From NCBI RefSeq assembly GCF_002264395.1, contig NZ_NFVA01000047.1, positions 1 through 52,868 of the forward strand: 52,868 nt of DNA, read 5' to 3'. Positions 1 to 7,642 of this stretch are shown in pieces. The translations under genes and the position numbers were made by a program. Positions within the stretch are counted from its first letter, which is position 1. Every line of letters begins with the position of its first letter. This stretch comes from Paenibacillus sp. VTT E-133291 (lineage in GTDB: Bacteria; Bacillota; Bacilli; Paenibacillales; Paenibacillaceae). The notes beneath the pieces were generated by a model. That model was given only the letters and a program-made list of their open reading frames with translations, was not told where the DNA came from and ran no database searches.

Positions 1-228
1 CATGTCTTCTCCGGTGTTATCGAATTTTTTAACTATATGGGCGACAAGTCTCAAATTGTGCTCGATAAGCAAATTTCGGGCTTTAGCATCCCCTTCAGCC
101 ATCATGCCTAAGTATTTGCTTTCCTCCTGCTCCGAGAGCGGCTGTGGAAATGCGTTGTTCCTTACGTAGGATACCAGCAACGTCAGTTCTTTGATTAGCA
201 ACGCGATCGTACTTAAGAATCCAGGCAA
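1..228 (-). CDS. sigK: RNA polymerase sigma-K factor (pro-sigma-K), 5' part only
   Basis: The first 76 codons of a sporulation sigma factor run off the left edge. The product would direct late mother-cell transcription. The residues KARNLLIEHNLRLVAHIVKK followed by FDNTGED are the sigma region 2 signature of SigK/SigE. The NAFPQPLS segment and a short hydrophobic leader (residues 3-20) fit SigK, which is made with a pro-sequence, better than SigE. The start is TTG at 226-228, chosen because GGGAGGTG lies 8 bases upstream and nothing in frame further upstream fits. B. subtilis sigK is split by the skin element, but the split point lies beyond the edge here, so intactness cannot be judged. The family identity is confident; SigE is the alternative. 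Confidence 0.85.
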   Translation of the reverse strand, partial: MPGFLSTIALLIKELTLLVSYVRNNAFPQPLSEQEESKYLGMMAEGDAKARNLLIEHNLRLVAHIVKKFDNTGEDM

Positions 229-295
229 CTTGGCGACACCTCCCGCACTTGTACAATGAAACCGATCTGTTAGCCTTACGGGTTCATGGTCATCT

Positions 296-324
296 TATTG
301 TATGTGGGTAGATGCCTAGAAGTG
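296..324 (-). promoter_or_regulatory. Sigma-E/sigma-K type promoter of sigK
   Basis: Read on the minus strand, CATACAATA (304 down to 296) fits both the sigma-K -10 pattern CATANNNTA and the sigma-E -10 CATACAAT. GCAC at 322-325, 17 bases upstream, fits the sparse sigma-K -35. Start of transcription would be near 287, giving a leader of about 60 bases. SigK autoregulation after SigE activation is known in Bacillus; its use here is inferred. Confidence 0.55.
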
Positions 325-677
325 CATGTACGGGGGAAATTGTACAAACCCATTATTAGTCTCACCGCTTTAGCTTCATTAATGTTCTCCTCCACTTGCC
401 ACCCGATTAAGTCCATGTACTTTAACCTACAGCTATATGCAAAGATTCTCTAATATCAGAAGCATATTTCTCACCCGTGATAGATGTTCCACCGCCTGCA
501 GTTCTGCTCAACGGAACGACGCTAATTAGTCATGATAAAAATGATGCAGCAAGATCCAGCATCAAAAACAGTACAACTGCCTTAATAAACTGCAATAACC
601 TGCGAATCTCCGCGATTTCAATACTTTAATAGAACGTTTACTAGACTAATTCCCAACAAATAAGGGCTCTTTCCATG
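325..677. other. Intergenic, no gene recognised
   Basis: AT-rich stretch between divergent sigK and nrdI. Minus-strand fragments of 35-46 codons are present, one broken by an in-frame TGA near 531, but none has a convincing ribosome binding site or a recognisable family. It may contain decayed coding sequence. Confidence 0.4.
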
Positions 678-731
678 TTGACTTTTCAACATATAGTGAT
701 TAAAATAAACAACGCACACTAAATATAGTAT
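678..731 (+). promoter_or_regulatory. nrdIEF promoter with two NrdR-like boxes
   Basis: TTGACT (678-683), a 17-base spacer and TAAAAT (701-706) form a sigma-A promoter. Two NrdR-like sites are present. ACACTAAATATAGTAT (716-731) matches the consensus ACACWATATATWGTGT at 14 of 16 positions. The 16 bases at 684-699, ending AGTGA, match at 11 of 16. Their starts are 32 bases apart, about three helical turns, the usual NrdR arrangement. One box lies between -35 and -10 and the other just past the likely start point, so nucleotide-dependent repression by NrdR is expected. Confidence 0.65.
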
Positions 732-817
732 GGATATGATTTTCCAGTATTTACAGCTTATCTATTCAATCTTTACATATTTAATGTAGGTTTAATATAT
801 ACAGGGGGAGAGACTCC

Positions 818-1177
818 ATGCTAGTCGCATACGATTCGAAAACAGGAAACGTCAAACGCTTCATTGGTAAGCTTAAGCTGCCAGCTGTGCAGATTGAAGA
901 GCATATGACCATTGATGAGCCTTATGTGCTTATTACATATACCACCGGCTTTGGACAAATTCCAGAGAAGGTGTCTACTTTCTTAAAGAACAATTATTCC
1001 AATTTGAAGGGCATCGCCGCCAGCGGCAACAAGAACTGGGGCGAGCTGTTCGCGAATAGTGCAGACTTGATTGCAGATCGGTACAACGTGCCAGTTATTG
1101 GGAAATTTGAACTATCAGGCACATTTGGTGATGTAGAACGAATTAAACAGGAGGTGAGCCGAGTTGCGGCATATTGA
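818..1177 (+). CDS. nrdI: Ribonucleotide reductase accessory flavodoxin NrdI
   Basis: A small FMN flavodoxin-like protein of 119 residues, the usual NrdI length. In class Ib systems NrdI supplies the oxidant that assembles the Mn(III)2-tyrosyl radical cofactor of NrdF. The N-terminal LVAYDSKTGNVKRF is the phosphate-binding loop of the family, YTTGFGQIP is the second FMN loop and ASGNKNWG near residue 69 is a typical NrdI motif. ATG at 818 follows GGGGGAGAG. It is first in the nrdI-nrdE-nrdF operon and overlaps nrdE by 14 bases. Transcription is probably controlled by the NrdR boxes upstream. Confidence 0.95.
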   Translation: MLVAYDSKTGNVKRFIGKLKLPAVQIEEHMTIDEPYVLITYTTGFGQIPEKVSTFLKNNYSNLKGIAASGNKNWGELFANSADLIADRYNVPVIGKFELSGTFGDVERIKQEVSRVAAY

Positions 1178-3248
1178 ATTAAACAACATGTTGATGAAGA
1201 GAGACGAAAGTGGCTTCTTTCAATTGGATAAAGACCTTGAGGCAGTAGCCGAATTTATGCGGGATGTAGAACGGCGTAGCCTGGTTTTTGCGAATACAAA
1301 GGCCAAGGTTGATTATATGATTGAACAGGATTTCTATGAAAATTTTTACGAGCAGTACAGCGTGGCTGAAATTGAGGAAGTTTATCAAATTACCCATGCC
1401 TACAACTTCAGTTTTCCATCTTATATGGCAGCTTCAAAGTTCTATACGGATTACGCTGTAAAAACCAATGACCGTAAGCAATATCTGGAGCATTACCCGG
1501 ACCGTGTGGCGGCAGTTGCCCTTCACCTAGGACGCGGGAACGCCGACACTGCCAGCATGCTTGCCCGTTCAATGATGGAGCAGCGCCTACAGCCGGCGAC
1601 TCCGACCTTCTTGAATGCCGGCAAGAGCCGTCGCGGTGAGCTAGTGTCCTGCTTCCTTATTGAAATGGATGACTCGCTTAATTCGATCAACTATGTACTA
1701 AATACTTGCATGCAGCTGTCGAAGATCGGCGGTGGCGTGGCTGTCAACCTGTCCAAGCTTCGCTCCCGCGGGGAGACCATTAAAGGGGTTGAAGATGCAG
1801 CCAAAGGCATTATACCTGTACTCAAGCTGATGGAGGACGGCTTCTCCTATGCTGACCAGATGGGTCAACGTAAAGGCTCTGGAGCCGCTTACTACAACAT
1901 TTTTGGCTGGGATGTTCTTGAATTTCTCGACAGTAAGAAGATCAATGCCGATGAAAAAACAAGACTCAAAACCCTGTCCATCGGCCTAATCATTCCGAAT
2001 CGCTTCTATAAGCTGGCGAAGGACAATGAACCGCTCCATGTATTTGCCCCTTACAGTGTGTACAAAGCTTACGGCACGCATCTTGATGACATGGATTTGG
2101 ATGAAATGTACGATAAGCTGCTAGCCGATCCACGTGTCAAAAAGAAAAAGGCCATGAGCGCACGGGATATGCTGACCAAAATCGCCATGATCCAACTGGA
2201 ATCTGGCTATCCATATATTATGAACAAGAGCAACGCCAATGAAGCTCATGCCCTGAAAAACGTAGGACAGATCAAAATGTCCAACCTCTGCACGGAAATC
2301 TTCCAGCTGCAGGAGACCTCTGAGATTGCCGACTACGGGCAGGAGAATACTATCCGCCGTGATGTTAGCTGCAATCTGGCTTCCTTAAACATTGTCAACG
2401 TGATGGAGCATGGCAAAATCCGTGAATCGGTACATGAGGGCATGATCGCCCTGACCGCTGTCAGCGATATGACCAGCATCTCCAATGCCCCAGGCGTAGC
2501 CAAAGCAAACAAAGAGATGCACTCGGTTGGTCTCGGTGTTATGAATTTACACGGCTATCTGGCCAAGAACAAGATCGCCTATGAAAGCGAACAGGCTCGC
2601 GATTTTGCCCGGACCTTTTTCATGACCATGAACTACCATTCACTGGAGAAAAGCATGGAGATCGCTGCTGCAACTGGCCGGTCTTTCCAGGGATTCGAGG
2701 CTTCTGATTATGCGACAGGAGCTTATTTTGAGCGTTACCTGACTACAGATTACCGCCCTGTAACGCCAAGAGTACAAGAGCTGTTCGGTGATATTTTCAT
2801 CCCATCCCCTGCGGACTGGGAACAACTACGCGATGCAGTAAAAGCAAAGGGTCTATATCATGCTTACCGTTTGGCGATTGCGCCAACTGCCAGCATTTCC
2901 TATATTCAAAATGCCACTTCAAGTGTTATGCCTATTGTAGAGCAGATTGAGACACGGACTTATGCCAATTCAACGACTTACTATCCAATGCCGTACCTGC
3001 GGCCGGATAATGTATTTTTCTATAAATCGGCTTACCAAATGGATCAGTTCAAGGTAATCGATCTGATCGCGGAAATCCAGCCCCATATCGACCAGGGCAT
3101 CTCGACCGTTCTGCATGTGAACAGCGATGTCTCCACCAGAGAACTGGCCCGCTCCTATCTGTACGCGGCGCATAAAGGTTTGAAGTCGCTGTATTACACC
3201 CGGACCAAAAAGCTGTCCGTTGAGGAATGCCTCACCTGCTCTATCTAA
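1164..3248 (+). CDS. nrdE: Class Ib ribonucleoside-diphosphate reductase, alpha subunit NrdE
   Basis: The catalytic subunit reducing ribonucleoside diphosphates to deoxyribonucleotides in the cytosol. At 694 residues it has the length of NrdE and lacks the long N-terminal ATP cone of class Ia. Visible landmarks are RGELVSCFLIEMDDSLNSI (first redox cysteine), SNLCTEIF (the active-site Asn-x-Cys-x-Glu triad) and the C-terminal ECLTCSI, the CxxC pair that passes electrons in from a glutaredoxin-like or thioredoxin donor. The start is TTG at 1164, set by AGGAGGTG just before it and by overlap with the nrdI stop. It is followed after 39 bases by nrdF. Confidence 0.97.
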   Translation: MRHIELNNMLMKRDESGFFQLDKDLEAVAEFMRDVERRSLVFANTKAKVDYMIEQDFYENFYEQYSVAEIEEVYQITHAYNFSFPSYMAASKFYTDYAVKTNDRKQYLEHYPDRVAAVALHLGRGNADTASMLARSMMEQRLQPATPTFLNAGKSRRGELVSCFLIEMDDSLNSINYVLNTCMQLSKIGGGVAVNLSKLRSRGETIKGVEDAAKGIIPVLKLMEDGFSYADQMGQRKGSGAAYYNIFGWDVLEFLDSKKINADEKTRLKTLSIGLIIPNRFYKLAKDNEPLHVFAPYSVYKAYGTHLDDMDLDEMYDKLLADPRVKKKKAMSARDMLTKIAMIQLESGYPYIMNKSNANEAHALKNVGQIKMSNLCTEIFQLQETSEIADYGQENTIRRDVSCNLASLNIVNVMEHGKIRESVHEGMIALTAVSDMTSISNAPGVAKANKEMHSVGLGVMNLHGYLAKNKIAYESEQARDFARTFFMTMNYHSLEKSMEIAAATGRSFQGFEASDYATGAYFERYLTTDYRPVTPRVQELFGDIFIPSPADWEQLRDAVKAKGLYHAYRLAIAPTASISYIQNATSSVMPIVEQIETRTYANSTTYYPMPYLRPDNVFFYKSAYQMDQFKVIDLIAEIQPHIDQGISTVLHVNSDVSTRELARSYLYAAHKGLKSLYYTRTKKLSVEECLTCSI

Positions 3249-3287
3249 CTGGAAGGCTATAGCCGCAGAAAAGGAGATTGCCATATT

Positions 3288-4247
3288 ATGACCGCTATCC
3301 AAGCCGTTAACTGGAACCGTCCTGACGACGATTTCTCATTGATGTTCTGGAATCAGAACATTATGCAATTCTGGACGGACGATGAAATCCCATTATCCGA
3401 TGATAAAATGTCCTGGCTCACACTCAGCGAGACAGAAAAGGATTCCTATATGAAGGTACTCGGCGGACTCACGCTGCTGGATACGATTCAAGGCGGAGTA
3501 GGTATGCCGCAGATTATGGAGCATGTCGAAGGCCTTCAGCGCAAGGCTGTGCTTGGCTTTATGGGCATGATGGAACAGATTCACGCCAAATCGTACAGCA
3601 GCATCTTCACCACTTTGTCCTCCACGGAGGAGATTGACAGTGTATTCCGCTGGGTTGAAGAGAATCCTTATCTGCAGTTCAAGGCAGAGACCATATCACA
3701 ATATTACAAAAAAATAGATTCACCCAAAGATCTGTACCTTGCCATGGCAGCCTCAGTACTGCTCGAGAGCTACTTGTTCTACAGTGGCTTCTTCTACCCC
3801 CTATATCTGGCCGGTCAAGGCAAAATGACTTGCAGCGGTGAGATTATCGACCTTATTCTACGGGATGAGAGCATTCATGGGGTATATGTCGGTGTACTGG
3901 CGCAGGAGATCTTTGACGGGCTTCCAGAGGACGAGCAACGCGAGCTACACCAGAAGCTGGTAGACCTCCTTAGACTGCTCCATGAGAATGAAGAACGTTA
4001 TACAGAGCAGATCTATGCTCCCATCGGACTGGTGGACGAGGTTAAGACTTTCCTTAGATACAATGCCAATAAAGCCATGATGAATCTGGGCCATGATCCG
4101 CTATTCGACGAGGAAGAGATCAACCCGATTGTTCAGAATGGTATCAGTACCCACACCAAGCAGCATGATTTCTTCTCGAAAAAAGGGAATGGATACGTGC
4201 GGGCGCTTAACGTGGAGCCGCTAAAAGATGAAGACTTTCAATTTTAA
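3288..4247 (+). CDS. nrdF: Class Ib ribonucleoside-diphosphate reductase, beta subunit NrdF
   Basis: The radical-generating small subunit of 319 residues, normal for NrdF. The ferritin-like di-metal fold is visible in the helices containing GMMEQIHAKSYS, FKAETISQYYK and LRDESIHGVYVG, which carry the Glu/His metal ligands. The C-terminal tail NVEPLKDEDFQF is the peptide that docks onto NrdE. ATG at 3288 follows GAAAAGGAG. It is last in the operon and is followed by a strong terminator. A NrdH-like glutaredoxin gene is not present in this window, so the electron donor is unknown. Confidence 0.97.
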   Translation: MTAIQAVNWNRPDDDFSLMFWNQNIMQFWTDDEIPLSDDKMSWLTLSETEKDSYMKVLGGLTLLDTIQGGVGMPQIMEHVEGLQRKAVLGFMGMMEQIHAKSYSSIFTTLSSTEEIDSVFRWVEENPYLQFKAETISQYYKKIDSPKDLYLAMAASVLLESYLFYSGFFYPLYLAGQGKMTCSGEIIDLILRDESIHGVYVGVLAQEIFDGLPEDEQRELHQKLVDLLRLLHENEERYTEQIYAPIGLVDEVKTFLRYNANKAMMNLGHDPLFDEEEINPIVQNGISTHTKQHDFFSKKGNGYVRALNVEPLKDEDFQF

Positions 4248-4260
4248 ATATAGATAAAGT

Positions 4261-4294
4261 AAAAAAGTGCGGAGAACATTCTCCGCACTTTTTT
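4261..4294 (+). terminator. nrdIEF intrinsic terminator
   Basis: Perfect 10-bp stem GTGCGGAGAA/TTCTCCGCAC with a 2-base loop, flanked by an A-run on the left and a T-run on the right. It can act in both directions, so it may also stop the convergent minus-strand gene. Confidence 0.9.
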
Positions 4295-4312
4295 GCTAAC
4301 TGTAATATTAGA

Positions 4313-4672
4313 TTATTGCAAACTTTTTAGGTATGTTCTGGCTTCTTCGTAGGTATCGTAAGCATCTGCAAAATCTCTACCAAAAATACGTTTCAATTGC
4401 ATTCTCCAAATTGGATTTTTAGTTACATAAGCCCATCCTGCTTGACCAGCTTCACTCGCCATCGCACCTGTAGGGGCTAGCATAGCTGCAACCTCAGGAG
4501 TAAGTACACTTTTAGATTCAGTTACATCAGTTGTTCCTGTAAATTTAGGTTTAACAAGCTTCATGATATTTTCAAAGTCTTTAAGGTATCCTGGAACATC
4601 TTCAGCTGAAAAATCAATAGATACTACATCGATATGGTTCTCATTTTGGTTGTACTTAATTGTGTATGGCAT
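4313..4672 (-). CDS. SpoIIAA/STAS-like domain protein, function unknown
   Basis: A 119-residue soluble protein without signal peptide or membrane segment. The C-terminal half (KNPIWRMQLKRIFG, then YDTYEEARTYL) has the layout of SpoIIAA-like/STAS domains, where a surface helix precedes an acidic aromatic 'EEA..WL'-type end. No catalytic motif is visible. The start ATG is preceded by GGAGG about 12 bases away. It stands alone, facing the nrd operon terminator, in DNA more AT-rich than the nrd genes. The fold assignment rests on pattern resemblance only; the protein's role is unknown. Confidence 0.6.
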   Translation of the reverse strand: MPYTIKYNQNENHIDVVSIDFSAEDVPGYLKDFENIMKLVKPKFTGTTDVTESKSVLTPEVAAMLAPTGAMASEAGQAGWAYVTKNPIWRMQLKRIFGRDFADAYDTYEEARTYLKSLQ

Positions 4673-4689
4673 AATTTTTTTCCTCCAAG

Positions 4690-5137
4690 TTTTAAAGTTA
4701 TTTTTTTAATAATAGAGATGAAAATGTATGTAACTTCACAGACAAAAAATACCTGCCCCAGGCTTTTTCAGGGCGAAGACATCTACTTCCTGTATCGTTT
4801 TTATAACAACACCCTTTCTAGAATATTAACTAATACATATTACCTATATTATTATCGACAAATTTCTTTTTTTATTTATATTAAAATACAATTTTCTACA
4901 AATTCCAACATATCCATGGTCATATTTTCCTTAATTCATTCATTTTTGTGTATCAGCTGTCCCTTACAACCATGCAATTTGCCAACATACGAAGAATCTG
5001 TTTTTAGACAACTAAAAAAGACTCTGCGTGCGACTTCCAATTTTAATCCAGTCACCCTACAGGTTTTTGGAACCAGAATACGCCGCAAAGCCTTTAATAT
5101 TATATATTAGTTGTTATATAAGTAAATTAATCCTTAA
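4690..5137. other. AT-rich intergenic DNA, no gene recognised
   Basis: A stretch of about 450 bases, very rich in A and T, between two minus-strand genes. A plus-strand reading frame stays open here, but its translation is low-complexity and has no ribosome binding site, so I treat it as non-coding. The promoter of the 4313-4672 gene must lie here. Confidence 0.5.
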
Positions 5138-5911
5138 TTACTTTGTTGCGGAATAGCCCCCGTCAATCACATGTGCTGTACCTGTAATAAAGGAAGCCTC
5201 ATCACTTAGTAGGAAGCATGCAAACGCAGCTACTTCCTCAGGCGTACCGTATCTGCCCAGAGCCGTTCCAGAAGCGATAAGAGATTGAAGCATCTCTACA
5301 TCATCAGACAACAGCTTTTCATATCTGTTCATGGTTGGTGTTGGGATAGGACCAGGGCAAATAGCATTTACTCTGATGTTCCGGTGACCCACTTCTTTGG
5401 CAACCGATTTAGTCATGCCTACAATGGCATGTTTACTTGCTGAATAGGCTGCATCATTGGCCATCCCAATGAAAATACCATGCAAAGAGGAACAATTTAG
5501 AACGGAAGCTCCGGATTTCATATGTGGTAATGCATAATGCAACATGTAGAATTGGCCATTAAGATTTGTCTGAATCACCTTTTGAAACAATATCGGATCA
5601 TATTCTGTAACATCCGCATTATCTCCTGTAATTGCTGAGTTGTTGTAAAGGCAATCAATTTTTCCGTAGGCTGCCAATGTTTGATCTACAATATTTTTGC
5701 AGTCTGCTTCAAGAGAAACGTCTGCCCGAACAAACAACGCTTGCCCGCCTAAAGCTTTGATTTCTTCAACTGTGTTAGCTCCAGCATCTGATCGATTGGC
5801 AACTACTACAGTACCACCCTCACTTGCTACTCTTAAGGCTGTAGCTTTTCCGATTCCTGTACCTGCACCTGTAATAATAACTACTTTGTTCTCAAATCTG
5901 TTGCTACTCAT
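5138..5911 (-). CDS. Short-chain dehydrogenase/reductase (SDR family)
   Basis: A classical SDR of 257 residues that should oxidise or reduce an alcohol/ketone with NAD(P). The Rossmann motif TGAGTGIG is at residues 14-21, NNSA at 90-93, the catalytic Ser at 141-142 and Tyr156-x3-Lys160 in YSASK. The C-terminal FITGTAHVIDGGYS is typical of the family. Arg40 after the second strand hints at NADP preference. ATG at 5911 is preferred over the GTG pair 9-12 bases upstream because residues before it are not SDR-like; both are possible. The substrate cannot be told. The gene is isolated, and its leader holds a tRNA T-arm-like hairpin. Confidence 0.92.
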   Translation of the reverse strand: MSSNRFENKVVIITGAGTGIGKATALRVASEGGTVVVANRSDAGANTVEEIKALGGQALFVRADVSLEADCKNIVDQTLAAYGKIDCLYNNSAITGDNADVTEYDPILFQKVIQTNLNGQFYMLHYALPHMKSGASVLNCSSLHGIFIGMANDAAYSASKHAIVGMTKSVAKEVGHRNIRVNAICPGPIPTPTMNRYEKLLSDDVEMLQSLIASGTALGRYGTPEEVAAFACFLLSDEASFITGTAHVIDGGYSATK

Positions 5912-5938
5912 TATGTGCACCACTTTCTTCTGTCTTTT

Positions 5939-5981
5939 TCAGGAGGAGGATTCGAACCTCATAGACCCTAAAGTCACCTGA
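5939..5981 (-). other. tRNA T-arm-like fragment upstream of the SDR gene
   Basis: On the minus strand GAGG-TTCGAAT-CCTC forms the stem and the canonical GTTCGAATC T-loop of a tRNA. It is enclosed by TCAGG/CCTGA (5977-5981 with 5939-5943). No D-arm or anticodon arm is visible, so this is not an intact tRNA. It may be a 3' tRNA remnant left by an integrated element, or a chance hairpin in the leader. Confidence 0.35.
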
Positions 5982-6097
5982 TGCAATGCGAATTGGAACA
6001 TTTTTGCAGAAAAATCGACAAAATTATCCTCTATATGACAACTTTATTGTATTTAATTGTATATAGCAATCAATATTTTGATCGACATAAAAAATAC

Positions 6098-6156
6098 ACC
6101 CCTTAGAATTTCATCAGAAAAACCAGAAGTTTTATCCAATGTATATTCTAAGGGGT
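6098..6156 (-). terminator. Long-loop inverted repeat after the germination operon
   Basis: ACCCCTTAGAAT (6098-6109) and ATTCTAAGGGGT (6145-6156) are a perfect 12-bp inverted repeat around a 35-base loop. On the minus strand the stem is followed after a few bases by TATTTTTTAT, so it could end transcription of the ger genes. The long loop is unusual, and a small mobile-element remnant is an alternative. Confidence 0.4.
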
Positions 6157-6181
6157 TTGGTAGTTTGCAAATCCGTCGTTG

Positions 6182-6412
6182 TTAATGAAACCATATTCCA
6201 AACAAATTATTTATTGGCTTATAGATAAGGATAATTAGAAACAGCGGACTGGGGATGTTCAACTTTAACAACGCGCATAAGGTCGCGCCAAGCCCCAAAA
6301 TCCAAAATATAAAATATACGCTAAGATCACGTACTCGGCGCTTTCGTATTAATTTAGGCAAATCAAGTGCCATACAACCAACAGCAATCACCAAAAAAAA
6401 CAGTATTATCAT
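6182..6412 (-). CDS. Small two-helix membrane protein, candidate germinant-receptor D subunit
   Basis: A 76-residue protein with two hydrophobic segments (about residues 1-15 and 32-66, the latter possibly two short helices) separated by a basic stretch, KLIRKRRVRD. It starts 6 bases after the GerC-like gene ends, with AAGGAGTG upstream, so it is co-transcribed. Small two-helix proteins (D subunits) are known companions of GerA-type receptors in other Bacillales. Length, topology and position fit, but I see no diagnostic motif. Confidence 0.6.
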   Translation of the reverse strand: MIILFFLVIAVGCMALDLPKLIRKRRVRDLSVYFIFWILGLGATLCALLKLNIPSPLFLIILIYKPINNLFGIWFH

Positions 6413-6418
6413 TTGGCT

Positions 6419-7642
6419 TCACTCCTTGATTTTTTCAAGAAAAGAATTATCTGTTAGACCTACGCGGTTAATAACTACTGAGGCACTATAATGGATGGGC
6501 AATGATTTAAGGTAATCGTCGCCCTTTTTTTGCTGTAGCTTTGCCCAAGCTTTAGGGCTGGCATGGTAGATCGATTGTCCAAATCCCATAATATCAACAT
6601 TGAAGCGATTAGTTACTTGCTCCACAGTGTTTTGCATCCGTTCTATAATCCGTTCCTCTGTTTCCTTTTCCAAACGTCTTATGGTGCTCTCCGATTCCAA
6701 ATTTTCTGTACTTTGCACTTCTTCAATGTTGCAAAGCGCCTTCACATTAAGGTAAATATGCGGCTCTCCATCAATAATTTTCACTTTGCGTTTGGTTGAA
6801 GCCTGGATCGCTTCGATAACAATGGGCTTTCCGTCTTTTCCAGCTATCGGGCCAGAATGTGAGGTTACCTTATCGTTGATATAATTGTAACCAATCGTTT
6901 CACCCTCGTTTAGCCAACCGATCAGTTTGTCTTTTCTGAACACAGCTACAGTATGGTATTCCAATCTCGCCTTAGGCATTGTTCGCTCTACATTGCTTTT
7001 ATCTCCCCCCTCTTTGGGATCTCCCATAACTTCCACTCCTGTCAGTACAGGATGTTCACCTTCAGCCAATAAATTTTCAATAAAATCATCCAGCGTGACA
7101 GCGACTGTTTTTGCTGAATCTTTATAAGAATTATCTAGGGAACTAAATAATTTGTTCGCTGGTAATTTATCCATAGGTGTAAGGACATTCAAGACATCGC
7201 TGGCGGTTGTATCTCTGGCAACCATAACGTAGAAATCCATTCGAGCTTCCCGACTTCTTTTAAATACGTCAAGTATCTCGCCCACTCCGGAGCGGGCAAG
7301 TTCCTCCCCAATAACCAACACCCGGATATGACCAAGATAACTCGTCCTGGAACTATCCAGATTCAACTTACGCTGCGCATCATAAAACGTAGGTACCGTA
7401 AATTTATAAACAACCACTGGGACTCCAGTGCCTCCCCCTCCTCCATTCGATTGTGAGGAAATCGCAGATGGAATAACGACCTGCATCGAAACTGTATAAC
7501 CAGTTTCAGCCTTATCGATCCCTATCCCCAGGACAAAGGCTACCTCATTTAGCTCCTTTCTTTCCCAACAGCCACTTAGCACTAGCGTAAATTGGAGAGC
7601 TATCATCAATCGAAGAGCGCCTCTAACTAATTTTTTATTCAT
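6419..7642 (-). CDS. Ger(x)C family spore germination lipoprotein
   Basis: The C subunit of a GerA-type nutrient receptor, anchored to the outer face of the inner spore membrane. A lipoprotein signal runs from residue 1 to the lipobox LSGC with Cys25 as the lipidation site, followed by WERKELNEV, the conserved start of GerAC-type proteins. The 407-residue length is typical. The start codon overlaps the GerA-like stop codon as ATGA, so the two subunits are translationally coupled. The germinant recognised cannot be predicted. Confidence 0.93.
   Translation of the reverse strand: MNKKLVRGALRLMIALQFTLVLSGCWERKELNEVAFVLGIGIDKAETGYTVSMQVVIPSAISSQSNGGGGGTGVPVVVYKFTVPTFYDAQRKLNLDSSRTSYLGHIRVLVIGEELARSGVGEILDVFKRSREARMDFYVMVARDTTASDVLNVLTPMDKLPANKLFSSLDNSYKDSAKTVAVTLDDFIENLLAEGEHPVLTGVEVMGDPKEGGDKSNVERTMPKARLEYHTVAVFRKDKLIGWLNEGETIGYNYINDKVTSHSGPIAGKDGKPIVIEAIQASTKRKVKIIDGEPHIYLNVKALCNIEEVQSTENLESESTIRRLEKETEERIIERMQNTVEQVTNRFNVDIMGFGQSIYHASPKAWAKLQQKKGDDYLKSLPIHYSASVVINRVGLTDNSFLEKIKE

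Noticed and set aside
325..677. Minus-strand fragments near sigK, one resembling part of a site-specific recombinase, one ending HIAVG
   Set aside because: Each is under 50 codons, interrupted or without a ribosome binding site; resemblance too weak to name a pseudogene.
4634..5110. 158-codon plus-strand reading frame
   Set aside because: AT-driven low-complexity translation, no ribosome binding site, overlaps the start region of the minus-strand gene.
5939..5981. Complete tRNA gene
   Set aside because: Only a T-arm and a short closing stem are present; no D-arm, anticodon arm or full acceptor stem.
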